Assembly (NCBI RefSeq): GCF_000015725.1
Contig: NC_008825.1
Span: forward strand, 3,968,001-4,032,000
Length of the DNA: 64,000 nucleotides
From: Methylibium petroleiphilum PM1
GTDB taxonomy: Bacteria > Pseudomonadota > Gammaproteobacteria > Burkholderiales > Burkholderiaceae_C
Reading direction: 5' to 3'
The position numbers were made by a program, and so were the translations under genes. Under the pieces are notes generated by a model. That model was not told the DNA's origin. It did not search any database and saw only the letters and a list, made by a program, of their open reading frames with translations. Positions within the stretch are counted from its first letter, which is position 1. Each line of letters starts with the position of its first letter. Below are positions 45,699 through 53,801 of this stretch, piece by piece.

Positions 45699-46985
45699 TC
45701 AGGTGCGGCCCGCCGCCACACGGCCGGTCAGGCCGAGCAGCGGTTCGAACAGCCATTCGATCAGGCGGCGCCGGTCGAGCTCGACGTCCGCCTCCAGCTG
45801 CATGCCGGCCGACAGGGCCTGCTGCTGCCCGTAGGCCGGCACGCTCTGCCGATCGAGCGCCACCGTGATGCGGTACAGCGGCTCGCCGCTGACAGTGGAA
45901 TAGTTCGCCACGCCGGCCAGCGGCACACCGGCGAGCTCGGCCGACTGCAGCGGCGTGCGCGACACCTGCAGCACGTGGCCCGTCTGATGGCCGAACTTCT
46001 GGTACGGATAGGCCTGGTAGCGCAGCAGGACGGTCTGGTCCGGCCGCACGAAGCCGAGCGCGCTGGACGGCGCATACAGATGGGCCTGTAGCCGCGCATC
46101 CGAAGGCACCAGGCTTGCCAACGCGGCGGCGGGGGACACGGATTGCCCCGGATCGGCCAGCACCGCACCCAGAACGCCGTCCGAAGGTGCTCGCACGACG
46201 ATGCGCTGCCGCGCCTCGGTCTCCGCGGCCTCCTGGGCCACGGTGGCGAGGTCGCGCTCCAGCTCGCCGGTCGCCACCTGGGCGCGCAATGGCAGCTCAC
46301 GCCGCTGCACTTCCAGCGCCCCGATCTCCCGCAACTGGGTCGCGCGCTGCCTCTCCAGGCCCTGCAGTTGCGCCTGCACCGCCAGCACCTCCTCCGACTT
46401 GGCCTGCACTTGGGCCGACGAAATGAAGTTGTCGGCCCGCAGCGACTCGAGCCGGGCCATCGCCTGCTCGGCCAGCACCAGGCGCTGGCGGTGCAATTGC
46501 GTCTCGACCTGGAGTTGGGCGAGCTCGCCACGCCGGTCGGCGATCTGGCGCTCCAGCGCGATCCGCTGCGCTTCGAGCAGGGCCGCCTGCTGCTGCACCG
46601 CACCCTGAAGGCTGCGCTCCTTGACCGCCAGGCTGCGCTGCACCGAGGCCTGGGCATCGCCGCTGGCGGTCGAGCGATCGACCGACAAAACGAACAGCGC
46701 GTCGCCGCGACGCACCGTCTGCCCCTCCTGGGCGTGGCGCTCCAGCACCGTCGCCGCTTCCGGCGGCAGCAGGCGGATCACGCCCTGGTCGGGCACCAGC
46801 ACGCCCGCGACGCGCGCCTTGCGGGTGTACTCACCAATGCAGAGGTAAGCGATCACTGTCGCCGCAGCGCCTACCGCGCAGGCGGTCAGCAGGGAAAGCG
46901 ACAGGGGCCGTATGACCTGAATACCCCCCAGCCAAGCATGCTGGCGGGCATCGACTGCTTCGGACCTGAAAAGGGGCGACACCAC
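45699..46985 (-). CDS. HlyD-family periplasmic adaptor
   Basis: 428 residues from GTG 46985 (a second GTG follows directly). One N-terminal membrane helix (LSLSLLTACAVGAAATVIAYL), a lipoyl-like first half (GVLVPDQGVIRLLPPEAATVLERHAQEGQTV), a long coiled coil (about residues 120-265, with repeated QRIALERQ-type heptads) and the closing lipoyl half APSDGVLGAVLADPGQSV. It bridges the ABC transporter to an outer-membrane channel; no TolC gene is nearby. 13 bp separate it from the transporter gene. Confidence 0.92.
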   Translation of the reverse strand: MVSPLFRSEAVDARQHAWLGGIQVIRPLSLSLLTACAVGAAATVIAYLCIGEYTRKARVAGVLVPDQGVIRLLPPEAATVLERHAQEGQTVRRGDALFVLSVDRSTASGDAQASVQRSLAVKERSLQGAVQQQAALLEAQRIALERQIADRRGELAQLQVETQLHRQRLVLAEQAMARLESLRADNFISSAQVQAKSEEVLAVQAQLQGLERQRATQLREIGALEVQRRELPLRAQVATGELERDLATVAQEAAETEARQRIVVRAPSDGVLGAVLADPGQSVSPAAALASLVPSDARLQAHLYAPSSALGFVRPDQTVLLRYQAYPYQKFGHQTGHVLQVSRTPLQSAELAGVPLAGVANYSTVSGEPLYRITVALDRQSVPAYGQQQALSAGMQLEADVELDRRRLIEWLFEPLLGLTGRVAAGRT

Positions 46986-47030
46986 GATCTAGCCCGCCGT
47001 CACAACGAGCGTATGGTGACAACCCCTCAA

Positions 47031-47059
47031 GCTTGCGACAGCCGCTGGGCGTCGCAAGC
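47031..47059 (-). other. Hairpin between the leader-peptide gene and hlyD
   Basis: GCTTGCGAC and GTCGCAAGC form a perfect 9-bp stem with an 11-nt loop, 8 nt past the peptide stop codon. There is no U-run, so it could be an mRNA-stabilising or partial-termination stem that lets the peptide be made in excess over its transporter. Confidence 0.45.
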
Positions 47060-47067
47060 CACCCTCA

Positions 47068-47235
47068 TCACCAGGTGTTTTTCGGCGCGGGCACGCGCGC
47101 ACCCCCGCTGATTTGGCGCAGCTGGCCGGCATCGAGCGGCTGCGGCGCGGTCTGCGGTTCTGCCGACTTCTGCTGGACACGCTTGGTGGCCTTGACACGG
47201 GAAAAGCGCTCGGTGAACTGGCGGACGATCTGCAT
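47068..47235 (-). CDS. Double-glycine leader peptide, predicted cargo of the C39 ABC transporter
   Basis: 55 residues, ATG 47235 to TGA 47068-47070, with a strong ribosome-binding site AGGAG (47241-47245) 5 nt upstream. The first part is basic (MQIVRQFTERFSRVKATKRV). The region LDAGQLRQISGG fits the double-glycine consensus, with hydrophobic positions at -4, -7 and -12 and Gly-Gly at -2/-1. Cleavage would release the ten residues ARVPAPKNTW. The gene lies between the LuxR-type regulator and the adaptor/transporter, all on one strand. No homologue is known to me; the mature part is shorter than normal bacteriocins and closer in size to signalling peptides. Confidence 0.82.
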   Translation of the reverse strand: MQIVRQFTERFSRVKATKRVQQKSAEPQTAPQPLDAGQLRQISGGARVPAPKNTW

Positions 47236-47313
47236 GGCTGCTCCTAGCTGGACCGGTAGGCACCGCCGCGGCGGTGAATTGGTCAGATTGAAGCAGCCCC
47301 CACGAACAAGGGA

Positions 47314-47333
47314 TACTGAAAACTCTTACAGGG
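47314..47333 (-). promoter_or_regulatory. lux-box-like palindrome upstream of the peptide gene
   Basis: CTG-N10-CAG on the minus strand (47316-47331, reading CTGTAAGAGTTTTCAG) fits the core of LuxR-family operators. It lies 79 bp upstream of the peptide start codon. It exactly fills the spacer of a TTGACC-N16-TATCCC pair, which would suggest repression. Alternatively it lies about 44 bp upstream of a start predicted from CAATCT (47285-47290), which would suggest activation. Confidence 0.5.
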
Positions 47334-47369
47334 TCAAGGGCAAACCCTAGCGGCAGAACGCAGCGGCAC

Positions 47370-48083
47370 CTAGCGGAGCAATCCCAGCCGCAAGGCCTTG
47401 AGCACGGCCTGGTGCTTGTTCGTGCAGGCCAGCTTGTGCATCGCGTTGTTGATGTGCAGCACCGCCGTCCGCTCCGAGATGCCCATGATGGAGCCGACCT
47501 CCCAGGCGGTCTTGCCGTCCATCGTCCAGCGCAGGCTGTCCAGTTCGCGGGGCGTGAGTTTCGGCCGCTCGAGCTGCAGGCGCTCCGGCACCAGCACCCG
47601 CATCGCCGTGTCCTGGGCATGCACCGCGAACAGCTGCAGGTCGGCGACGAGGCGCGTCACTTCGCCGCGGTCCTTCGGCAAGGCCTGGTCGCGATCCACC
47701 CCGATCACGAAGTGCCGGCCTTCGGGCATGTGCAACGCCAGGCAGATCCCAGTGCGAAAGCCGAACCGCGCCTGCGCCTCCCACATGCTGCCTTGACCGG
47801 CAGACACATAGGTGCTCTGGTCCCAGATGATCGGCACACTCTGCCGCTTGCAATGCTGCATCACCGGGTCGAGCTGACCGGCCTTGGGATCCTCGATGGC
47901 GTCCTTGTAGGCGTCGGGCGCATTGTCGATGGCGACGAACTCGGTATCGCCCACCGGGTGATCGACCACCGTGATGGCCGACACCGTCTCGAACCCGAGC
48001 CGCTTCGCGAAACGCACGACCTCGCCGCGAAACTCATCGCGGTTGCGCGCTTCGAGCACCGATTGAAAGCTGCCCAGCAGCAT
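47370..48083 (-). CDS. LuxR-family regulator with autoinducer-binding-like domain
   Basis: 237 residues. Residues about 15-155 align with the autoinducer-binding domain: QLDPVMQHCKRQSVPIIWD keeps the Asp70-Pro71 and Trp85 positions of TraR/LuxR. However, the acyl-pocket Trp57 and Tyr61 positions are Tyr and Ile (Y-K-D-A-I), so an ordinary acyl-homoserine lactone may not be the ligand. The C-terminal helix-turn-helix is KLTPRELDSLRWTMDGKTAWEVGSIMGIS. No luxI-type synthase is in the window, so it is a solo. It is the first gene of the peptide locus, 134 bp before the peptide start. Confidence 0.88.
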   Translation of the reverse strand: MLLGSFQSVLEARNRDEFRGEVVRFAKRLGFETVSAITVVDHPVGDTEFVAIDNAPDAYKDAIEDPKAGQLDPVMQHCKRQSVPIIWDQSTYVSAGQGSMWEAQARFGFRTGICLALHMPEGRHFVIGVDRDQALPKDRGEVTRLVADLQLFAVHAQDTAMRVLVPERLQLERPKLTPRELDSLRWTMDGKTAWEVGSIMGISERTAVLHINNAMHKLACTNKHQAVLKALRLGLLR

Positions 48084-48245
48084 CCTGTTGTCTATCCCGG
48101 TTCTGTCATGAACGACTCGTGACGGAATCGATGTTCCTTCGTTTCCAGCGAGCGTCCCTGAAAAGGTTTACAGCTGCCAACGACCGCCCTGGTCTCCACA
48201 CTTCCGACCTCTGTAGCAGTTGCCGGGTGCAAGCCCGTTCATATC

Positions 48246-48698
48246 ATGATTCCTGCATGGACCGTCAACGCGTGGCCCTCTGCATTGTGGCAGCCTGGCC
48301 GCGATGCGCCGCTGCACTTTGTGCACCTTGGCACGCATGTGTCGACTCGACTGAACAAGGATTGGCCCAGCATGGGCCAGACCGTCTGGGGAGGTCGCGC
48401 GGGCGACAGTGCCGCCGGCATTTCCTGGGACTGGATCGAGGTGTCCGAAGGCATCATCGCGATCGCCGACCCGATGATGATGATCACCAACCTGCGACTG
48501 CTCGGCCGCGAGGGCGAGGTGCTCACCGCGCACGAGGTGGCACCGCATCTCAACGGCCTGGTGCATCGCCTGCCCTGGCAGGCCGAAGTGAGCCGCGCCC
48601 TCGAGCAGACACAGCACACGCTGCCGCGGCCTGCCGTGCCGTTCGCCGGCATCACCTCGAAATCGCTGTCGGCCGGAGCGGGCGGCTGGTTGACCTGA
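48246..48698 (+). CDS. Hypothetical protein
   Basis: 150 residues from ATG 48246. No signal peptide or membrane segment. The sequence is rich in Trp and Met (LNKDWPSMGQTVWGG, GISWDWIEVSEG, ADPMMMITNLRLLG) and looks like a compact soluble domain. I do not recognise a family. Balanced composition and codon bias support it as real rather than a shadow. It is divergent from the LuxR-type gene (162 bp between starts) and converges on the acetyltransferase gene. Confidence 0.65.
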   Translation: MIPAWTVNAWPSALWQPGRDAPLHFVHLGTHVSTRLNKDWPSMGQTVWGGRAGDSAAGISWDWIEVSEGIIAIADPMMMITNLRLLGREGEVLTAHEVAPHLNGLVHRLPWQAEVSRALEQTQHTLPRPAVPFAGITSKSLSAGAGGWLT

Positions 48699-48733
48699 GG
48701 CCCGCGGGCCCGGGGGCGCGCCGTGGAGGCGAC

Positions 48734-49201
48734 TCAGCCGCGGCGCAGCATCTCGATGTGCGGCATGTCGTCCTCGAGGTAGGGCTCGCCAATGCTGAGG
48801 AAGCCCGCTTCCGCGTAGAAGCGTTCGAGCCGCAGCTGCGCCGAGATGCGCAGGCCCTGTCCCGGAAATGCCCCGGTGAGGTGGTCGACCGCGCGCCGTA
48901 CCAGCGCGCGACCCACGCCGGTGCCGCGCGCAACCGCCGTGGTCAGCACCCGGCCGAGCGACGGCTCGGCGTACTTCACGCCGGGGTCGACGAGGCGCGC
49001 ATAGGCAAGCAGCACGCCGTCCGCGCGCCAGGCCGCGAGGTGGGCCGAGTGCTCGTCGACTTCGTCGGCATCCTGGAACACGCAGTCCTGCTCGACGGCG
49101 AACACCTGCTGGCGAGCGATGTGGATGCGCTGCAATTCGAGCGGCGACAGTTCATGCAGGCGCGCACAGCGCCAGGAGATCTCGGGAAGCGGATGGTCCA
49201 T
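48734..49201 (-). CDS. GNAT acetyltransferase, ElaA family
   Basis: 155 residues. RIHIARQQVFAVEQDCVFQDADEVD is the ElaA N-terminal signature; the acetyl-CoA motif appears as LGRVLTTAVARGTGVGRALVRRAV, followed by ISAQLRLERFYAEAGF. The substrate of ElaA is unknown. It sits 46 bp from the ABC-2 permease stop and could be the end of that transcript. Confidence 0.88.
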   Translation of the reverse strand: MDHPLPEISWRCARLHELSPLELQRIHIARQQVFAVEQDCVFQDADEVDEHSAHLAAWRADGVLLAYARLVDPGVKYAEPSLGRVLTTAVARGTGVGRALVRRAVDHLTGAFPGQGLRISAQLRLERFYAEAGFLSIGEPYLEDDMPHIEMLRRG

Positions 49202-49247
49202 CGCCGCCGATGATGCCGCAGGCGCGCTGGCGCGTCGTCGGGCCGGC

Positions 49248-50441
49248 TCAGCGCACCGCCGCCGCGCGCAGCCGGCGCGCGATGTAGCCCAGGCACAAGG
49301 CCGTCAGCAGCAGGGCCACAGCCAGCGGCGCCAGCAGGTCCGTCGCCGACAGGCTGTCACCGCGCAGCACGCGGTTCATCAGCGTGTGCTGTGCCAGGGC
49401 CGGCAGCCACACGAACCAGGGCTTCTCGCCGCCCTGATTGAACAGGGTCAGCAGCGGCAGCAGCGACACCGCGAGGATGACCCCCGTGCTGTTGGCCTGC
49501 GCTTCCTTGAAGCTCCTGCAGCGGATTGCCACGGCCATCATCGCGGCCGACAGCGACGCCGCCAGCGGCAGCAGCACGAGCAGGAAGCCGAGCGCCTCGC
49601 GCGGGCCGAACAGGAACAGTGAACGCAGCGTCTCGCTGCGGATCAGCCACTGGGCGGGCAGGAAGCTCAATACGCTGAGCAGTGCGATCAGCATGCTCAC
49701 GGCGGCCACGGCCCCCCACTTCCCGATCACCAGCGCCAGCGGCGCGGCCGGGTTCGTCAACAGCGGCTCGAGCGAGCCGCGCTCGCGTTCGCCCGCGGTG
49801 GTATCGAGCGCCGCATTCAACGCGCCGTACAGCACGGCCATGATCACGAAGAACGGCAGCAGGCCGGTGAACTGGGCAGCGCGACTGCGCGTGCTGGCCA
49901 AGTCGCGCTCTTCCACATCGATGGCCTGCAACAGGGACCCTGGCACCCCGCGCAGGGCCAGCAACAGCGTGCCGCGCTCGCGGCTGAAGGCATCGAGGAG
50001 GCGGGCCAGCCGGCCCACGCCGGCCGCGGCCTGGCGGTTGCTGCTGTCGCTGACCAGCAGCACCTCGGGCGCCTCGCCGGCGGCCAGGCGGCGCTCGAAA
50101 TCCTCGCCGACCACCAGCACCGGATCGCCGAGCCGCGCGTCGCGCAGGTGCCCCTCGTAATCGGCTGGTGCCGTCTCGATACGGAAGGTCTGGCGTTCGA
50201 TGAAGTTGCGCAACGTCGGTGCGTGCTCGATGCCCTGCACCATCACCACACGCCGCTCGGCTTGCGACTCCAGCGTGGCGACCAGGCTCGACAGCAGCAG
50301 CAGCACCAGCGGGCCCATCAGCACGGCGCTGAGCAGCACGGTCGCCAGCGTGCGCCGGTCTCGCAGGGCATCGACCAGCTCCTTGCAAAACACCGCTGTG
50401 GCACCGGACCGGACCGCGGGCCCGAGATGACGACGCGTCAT
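49248..50441 (-). CDS. ABC-2 type exporter permease, NatB-like
   Basis: 397 residues. An N-terminal cytoplasmic stretch with FCKELVDALRDRRTLATVLLSAVLMGPL, a large periplasmic loop (about 60-205) and a C-terminal block of five or six membrane helices with AGERERGSLEPLLTNPAAPL, a typical ABC-2 motif. Similar to the Na+-efflux NatB and to other ABC-2 exporters; the substrate is not known. It overlaps the ATPase gene by 4 nt. Confidence 0.88.
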   Translation of the reverse strand: MTRRHLGPAVRSGATAVFCKELVDALRDRRTLATVLLSAVLMGPLVLLLLSSLVATLESQAERRVVMVQGIEHAPTLRNFIERQTFRIETAPADYEGHLRDARLGDPVLVVGEDFERRLAAGEAPEVLLVSDSSNRQAAAGVGRLARLLDAFSRERGTLLLALRGVPGSLLQAIDVEERDLASTRSRAAQFTGLLPFFVIMAVLYGALNAALDTTAGERERGSLEPLLTNPAAPLALVIGKWGAVAAVSMLIALLSVLSFLPAQWLIRSETLRSLFLFGPREALGFLLVLLPLAASLSAAMMAVAIRCRSFKEAQANSTGVILAVSLLPLLTLFNQGGEKPWFVWLPALAQHTLMNRVLRGDSLSATDLLAPLAVALLLTALCLGYIARRLRAAAVR

Positions 50442-51226
50442 GCGCGGACCTCCTGCAGCTCCTGCGCGAAGGCCAGCTTTACGAAGGCCTCCTCGAAGTC
50501 ACGCTCGCCGGCGCTTTCGCAGAGTTGCGCCACCGTGCCCACCGCCACGGTGCGGCCATGCGCGACGACCACCACCTCGTCGCACAGCCGCTCCACCTCC
50601 TGCATGATGTGGCTCGACAGCACGATGCACTTGCCGCCGCCGGCGGGGCTGCACAGGTGTCGCAGCGCCTCGCGAAGTGCGCGGGTGGCCAGCACGTCGA
50701 GGCCGTTGGTCGGCTCGTCGAGGATGATGTTGGCCGGATCGTGCACCAGCGCGCGCGCCAGTGCCGTCTTCATGCGCTCACCTTGGCTGAAGCCTTCGGT
50801 GCGCCGCTCGAGCAGCGGCTTCATGTCGAGCGTCTGCGCCAGCACATCGACGCGCGCATGCGCGGCATCGCGCTCCAGCCCATGCAGTGCCGCGTAGTAG
50901 ACGATGTTCTCGCGCGCGCTCAGGCGCGGATACAGACCACGCGCGTCGCTCAGCACCCCCATGCGGCGCAGGGCCTGCCGCGGCGCCTGCAGCACGTCGA
51001 TGCCATCGACCTCGATCGCGCCCGCGTCGGGCACGACCAGACCGGCCACCATGCGCAGCGTCGTCGTCTTGCCGGCCCCGTTGGGGCCCAGCAGCCCGGT
51101 GATGCGGCCATCGACCGCGGTGAAGTCCACCCGATCCACCGCCACGACCGGCGCGGGCGGCTTGCGCGCGCGCCAGCGGCTTGCCGGCGGGTCGAAGCGC
51201 TTGTGCAGGGCTTCGACGCGGATCAT
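50438..51226 (-). CDS. ABC transporter ATPase, NatA-like
   Basis: 262 residues from ATG 51226. Walker A LLGPNGAGKTTTLRMVAGL, signature EGFSQGERMKTALARAL (FSQGE rather than LSGGQ, as in NatA-type ATPases), Walker B PANIILDEPTNGLD, and IVLSSHIMQEVERLCDEV. It overlaps both neighbours by 4 nt: the hydrolase upstream and the permease downstream. The three form one operon. Confidence 0.92.
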   Translation of the reverse strand: MIRVEALHKRFDPPASRWRARKPPAPVVAVDRVDFTAVDGRITGLLGPNGAGKTTTLRMVAGLVVPDAGAIEVDGIDVLQAPRQALRRMGVLSDARGLYPRLSARENIVYYAALHGLERDAAHARVDVLAQTLDMKPLLERRTEGFSQGERMKTALARALVHDPANIILDEPTNGLDVLATRALREALRHLCSPAGGGKCIVLSSHIMQEVERLCDEVVVVAHGRTVAVGTVAQLCESAGERDFEEAFVKLAFAQELQEVRA

Positions 51227-52695
51227 CGCGCCGCTCCCGCCAGCGACGGTCCGGGCCGCGGCGGCTCGAACGCCGGCGGGCGCGGCAGGTGCGCCAGGCA
51301 CCCGGCGTCGACCGCCAGGGCCTGGGCCTCGTCGTCCGCGTCGATGAAGCGGTACAGCAGCTCGCGCGTGCAGCCGATCGCCATCACGCCGTGACCGGCA
51401 TTCGGTACCACCACATGACGTGCCCGCGGCCCGAGCGCCTTCACCACCCGCTCGCCGTGGCGCGGCGGCGTCACCGGGTCGAGCGTGCCGCTGAGGGCCA
51501 GCACCGGAACCTGGCTGGTCGGCAGGTCGCGGAAAGTCGGCGGCACACTGCCGCGCGGCCAGTCGCGGCACAGCGCCGCATAGGGACGCAGGTACACGGC
51601 ACCCAGCCCGGACGGCGGCGGAGCCGCGGCGTCCGGCGCATCCTCTGCGCACACCACCGAGAAATGCAGGCCCTCGAACAGCCGCGTCGTCCGCGGCCCG
51701 CCGCCCAGCACCCCGGCCAATCCGACCAGGGCCGCGTAGCGCCCGGCGGCCGCCTCGTCGATCGCGAAGGGCAGGGCCGCGGCCAGGCCCGGCGCGTACA
51801 GCGGCCCGCGCACCGCGTTGGCCAGCAGATCGACATCGATCCTCACCGTGGCCGGCCGGCCATCCAGCGGATCGACCACGCTCGCTGGCCGAGGCGCGGC
51901 GCTCAGCAGGCCCTGCCAGTGCGCCCGCAGCCGCGGGTGGCGCGCCTGGCAGCTTGGCTCCTGCTCGCAGTCGGTGAAAAGCCGCGCCAGCGCGGCTTCC
52001 ACATCCTGGCCCATGCTGGCGGGCAGCACCATGTCGGGCGGCGCGACGCCGTCGAGCACGATACGGCGCACATGCGACGGGAACTGCCGCAGATAGTCCA
52101 GCGCCGCCCGCGTGCCGTAGGAGCCGCCCACCAGGTTGATCTGCGACGCACCCAGTGCGGCCCGCACCGCATCGGCATCGGCCATCGCGATGCTCGTCGT
52201 GTACTGGCGCAGATCGCCATGCGGCAGCTTTCGCAGCGAAGCCAGGCAGGCGGCGAGACGCTGGCGACCACGCTCGGCATCGAAGCGCTGCGCCAGCGGC
52301 AGCTCGTCCTCGGCGTCGCAGGCCAGGGGCGCCGAGCGCCCGGTGCCGCGCTGATCGATGAAGACCAGGTCACGCCGGTTGTTCAGGCGCTGGAACAGCG
52401 GCAGCACCGAACCGGCCAGCGCGATGGCGCTCTGTCCAGGGCCGCCGGCAAAGAAGAAGATCGGGTCGGCTCGCTTGTGACGCGCCGCCGCCGGCACGAC
52501 CACGTAGTGCACCGTGACCGTCGTGCCCCCCGGCTGCGCCGGATCCAGGGCCCGCGTCACATGGCCGCACAACACCTCGTGCTTCAGGCCTTTGACGCGA
52601 CAGACCGTCGGCGCCGCGTCCTGCGCAGCGGCCGCGCCGGCCAGCCACAGAGCCGACAGCGTGGCCGCGCGACGGAGGAAACGGCTTGCTCTCAT
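51223..52695 (-). CDS. Exported alpha/beta-hydrolase, tripeptidyl aminopeptidase-like
   Basis: 490 residues from ATG 52695. Signal peptide MRASRFLRRAATLSALWLAG with cleavage near AAAQ. Alpha/beta-hydrolase core: PIFFFAGGPGQSAIALAG (oxyanion region), RDLVFIDQRGTGRSAPLAC, the nucleophile elbow INLVGGSYGTRAALDYL, and the C-terminal TAP-like part VPVLALSGTLDPVTPPRHG with the histidine in PNAGHGVMAIG. Probably a periplasmic or surface peptidase/esterase. It is translated together with the NatAB-like exporter. Confidence 0.87.
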   Translation of the reverse strand: MRASRFLRRAATLSALWLAGAAAAQDAAPTVCRVKGLKHEVLCGHVTRALDPAQPGGTTVTVHYVVVPAAARHKRADPIFFFAGGPGQSAIALAGSVLPLFQRLNNRRDLVFIDQRGTGRSAPLACDAEDELPLAQRFDAERGRQRLAACLASLRKLPHGDLRQYTTSIAMADADAVRAALGASQINLVGGSYGTRAALDYLRQFPSHVRRIVLDGVAPPDMVLPASMGQDVEAALARLFTDCEQEPSCQARHPRLRAHWQGLLSAAPRPASVVDPLDGRPATVRIDVDLLANAVRGPLYAPGLAAALPFAIDEAAAGRYAALVGLAGVLGGGPRTTRLFEGLHFSVVCAEDAPDAAAPPPSGLGAVYLRPYAALCRDWPRGSVPPTFRDLPTSQVPVLALSGTLDPVTPPRHGERVVKALGPRARHVVVPNAGHGVMAIGCTRELLYRFIDADDEAQALAVDAGCLAHLPRPPAFEPPRPGPSLAGAAR

Positions 52696-52734
52696 GCGCC
52701 GCGATTCTGCGCGAGCCCGGTGGCGCGGCATGCC

Positions 52735-53496
52735 TCAGCGGAGGAAGGCGTCGTAGCCCGTCTTCGCGATGAGCAGCGAGACGACGACGATGAAGACGCC
52801 GCGCACGAAGCCTGCACCATGCCGCAACGCGAGCCGCGTGCCCAGCAGGCTGCCCGCCACGTTCGCCACCGCCATCACCAGCGCGACGTGCCACCACACA
52901 TGGCCGCTCCAGGCAAACGCGGCCAGCGCCGACAGATTGGTCGCCGTGTTCAGCAGCTTGGCGCTCGCGCTGGCATGCAGGAAGTCGTAGCCCAGCAGGC
53001 GCACGAACAGGAACACGAAGAAGCTGCCCGTGCCCGGACCGAAGAAGCCGTCGTAGAAGCCCACCACGGCGCCGATACCGCAGGCCCAGGCCGTCTCGCG
53101 GACACCGCTGTGCTGCGGCTCGTGGGTGCGTCCCAGATCCTTGCGGACCAGCGTGTACAGCAACACCCCCAGCAGGATGAAAGGCAGGGCGCGCCGCAGC
53201 CCGTCGGCCGACACCTGCATCACCGCCCAGGCCCCCGCAAAGCTACCGACCAGCGCCGCGCCGGCCGCCGGGAGCAGCGCTTGCCAGGGCAGCGTGACGC
53301 GCCTCGCGTACTGCGCCGTGGCCCAGGCGGTCCCCCACACGGCCGCGCCCTTGTTGGTGCCGAACAGCGTCGCCGGGGCGGCGCCCGGAAACACGCTGAA
53401 GAGCGCCGGCACCAAGATCAATCCGCCTCCGCCGACGATGGCATCGACGAATCCGGCGAACAGCGAGGCAAGTGTGACGGTGGCGAGATCGAGCAT
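52735..53496 (-). CDS. TauE/SafE family sulfite/anion exporter
   Basis: 253 residues from ATG 53496. Eight predicted membrane helices with internal symmetry; family motifs GFVDAIVGGGGLILVPAL near the N-terminus and GFYDGFFGPGTGSFFVFLFVRLLG in the second half. TauE/SafE members export sulfite, sulfoacetate or other organosulfur anions; the substrate here is undetermined. It ends 39 bp before the hydrolase start. A strong terminator on the same strand lies 71 bp upstream of its start codon. Confidence 0.9.
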   Translation of the reverse strand: MLDLATVTLASLFAGFVDAIVGGGGLILVPALFSVFPGAAPATLFGTNKGAAVWGTAWATAQYARRVTLPWQALLPAAGAALVGSFAGAWAVMQVSADGLRRALPFILLGVLLYTLVRKDLGRTHEPQHSGVRETAWACGIGAVVGFYDGFFGPGTGSFFVFLFVRLLGYDFLHASASAKLLNTATNLSALAAFAWSGHVWWHVALVMAVANVAGSLLGTRLALRHGAGFVRGVFIVVVSLLIAKTGYDAFLR

Positions 53497-53564
53497 GCGG
53501 CGGGGTGGCAACGGCGTTGCGCATGATGCCTGGACCCACGCGTGGCCCGACGAAGAAGAGCGCC

Positions 53565-53600
53565 ACAAATAAAAAGAGCGCCGGGGGTACCGGCGCTCTT
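53565..53600 (-). terminator. Strong intrinsic terminator upstream of the TauE gene
   Basis: AAGAGCGCCGG and CCGGCGCTCTT (53574-53600) form a perfect 11-bp stem with a 5-nt loop. On the minus strand it is followed by TTTTTATTTG. It ends transcription coming from the GMC/MarC side or from the candidate small RNA before the TauE gene. Confidence 0.85.
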
Positions 53601-53718
53601 GGCGCGTGGCGGGTGGGCCCGCGCTGTCGTCTCCTGGATGCTGGCGGTCGTCCACTCCGCCGCAGTCTTCGCTTGTCTCCTCGATCCCCCGCCTGACGGG
53701 ACTGGCCCGCCGCGAGTG
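53565..53718 (-). ncRNA. Candidate small RNA
   Basis: The 305-bp gap between the TauE and GMC genes has no credible coding sequence. It has a perfect-looking -10 (TATAGT, 53724-53729 on the minus strand) and a perfect intrinsic terminator (53565-53600), about 150 nt apart. Transcription from there would make a free-standing RNA with at least four GGA motifs (for example AGGAGAC twice and CGGAG), of the kind CsrA/RsmA proteins bind. The -35 element is weak. It could instead be the end of the GMC transcript. Confidence 0.45.
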
Positions 53719-53801
53719 AGCGCACTATAGGGAGCCCCTCAGGGCACCGCATCGGGGTTTTCCGCAACATGTTGGTGCGGCCGCCACGACGCGACGCGCC
53801 T

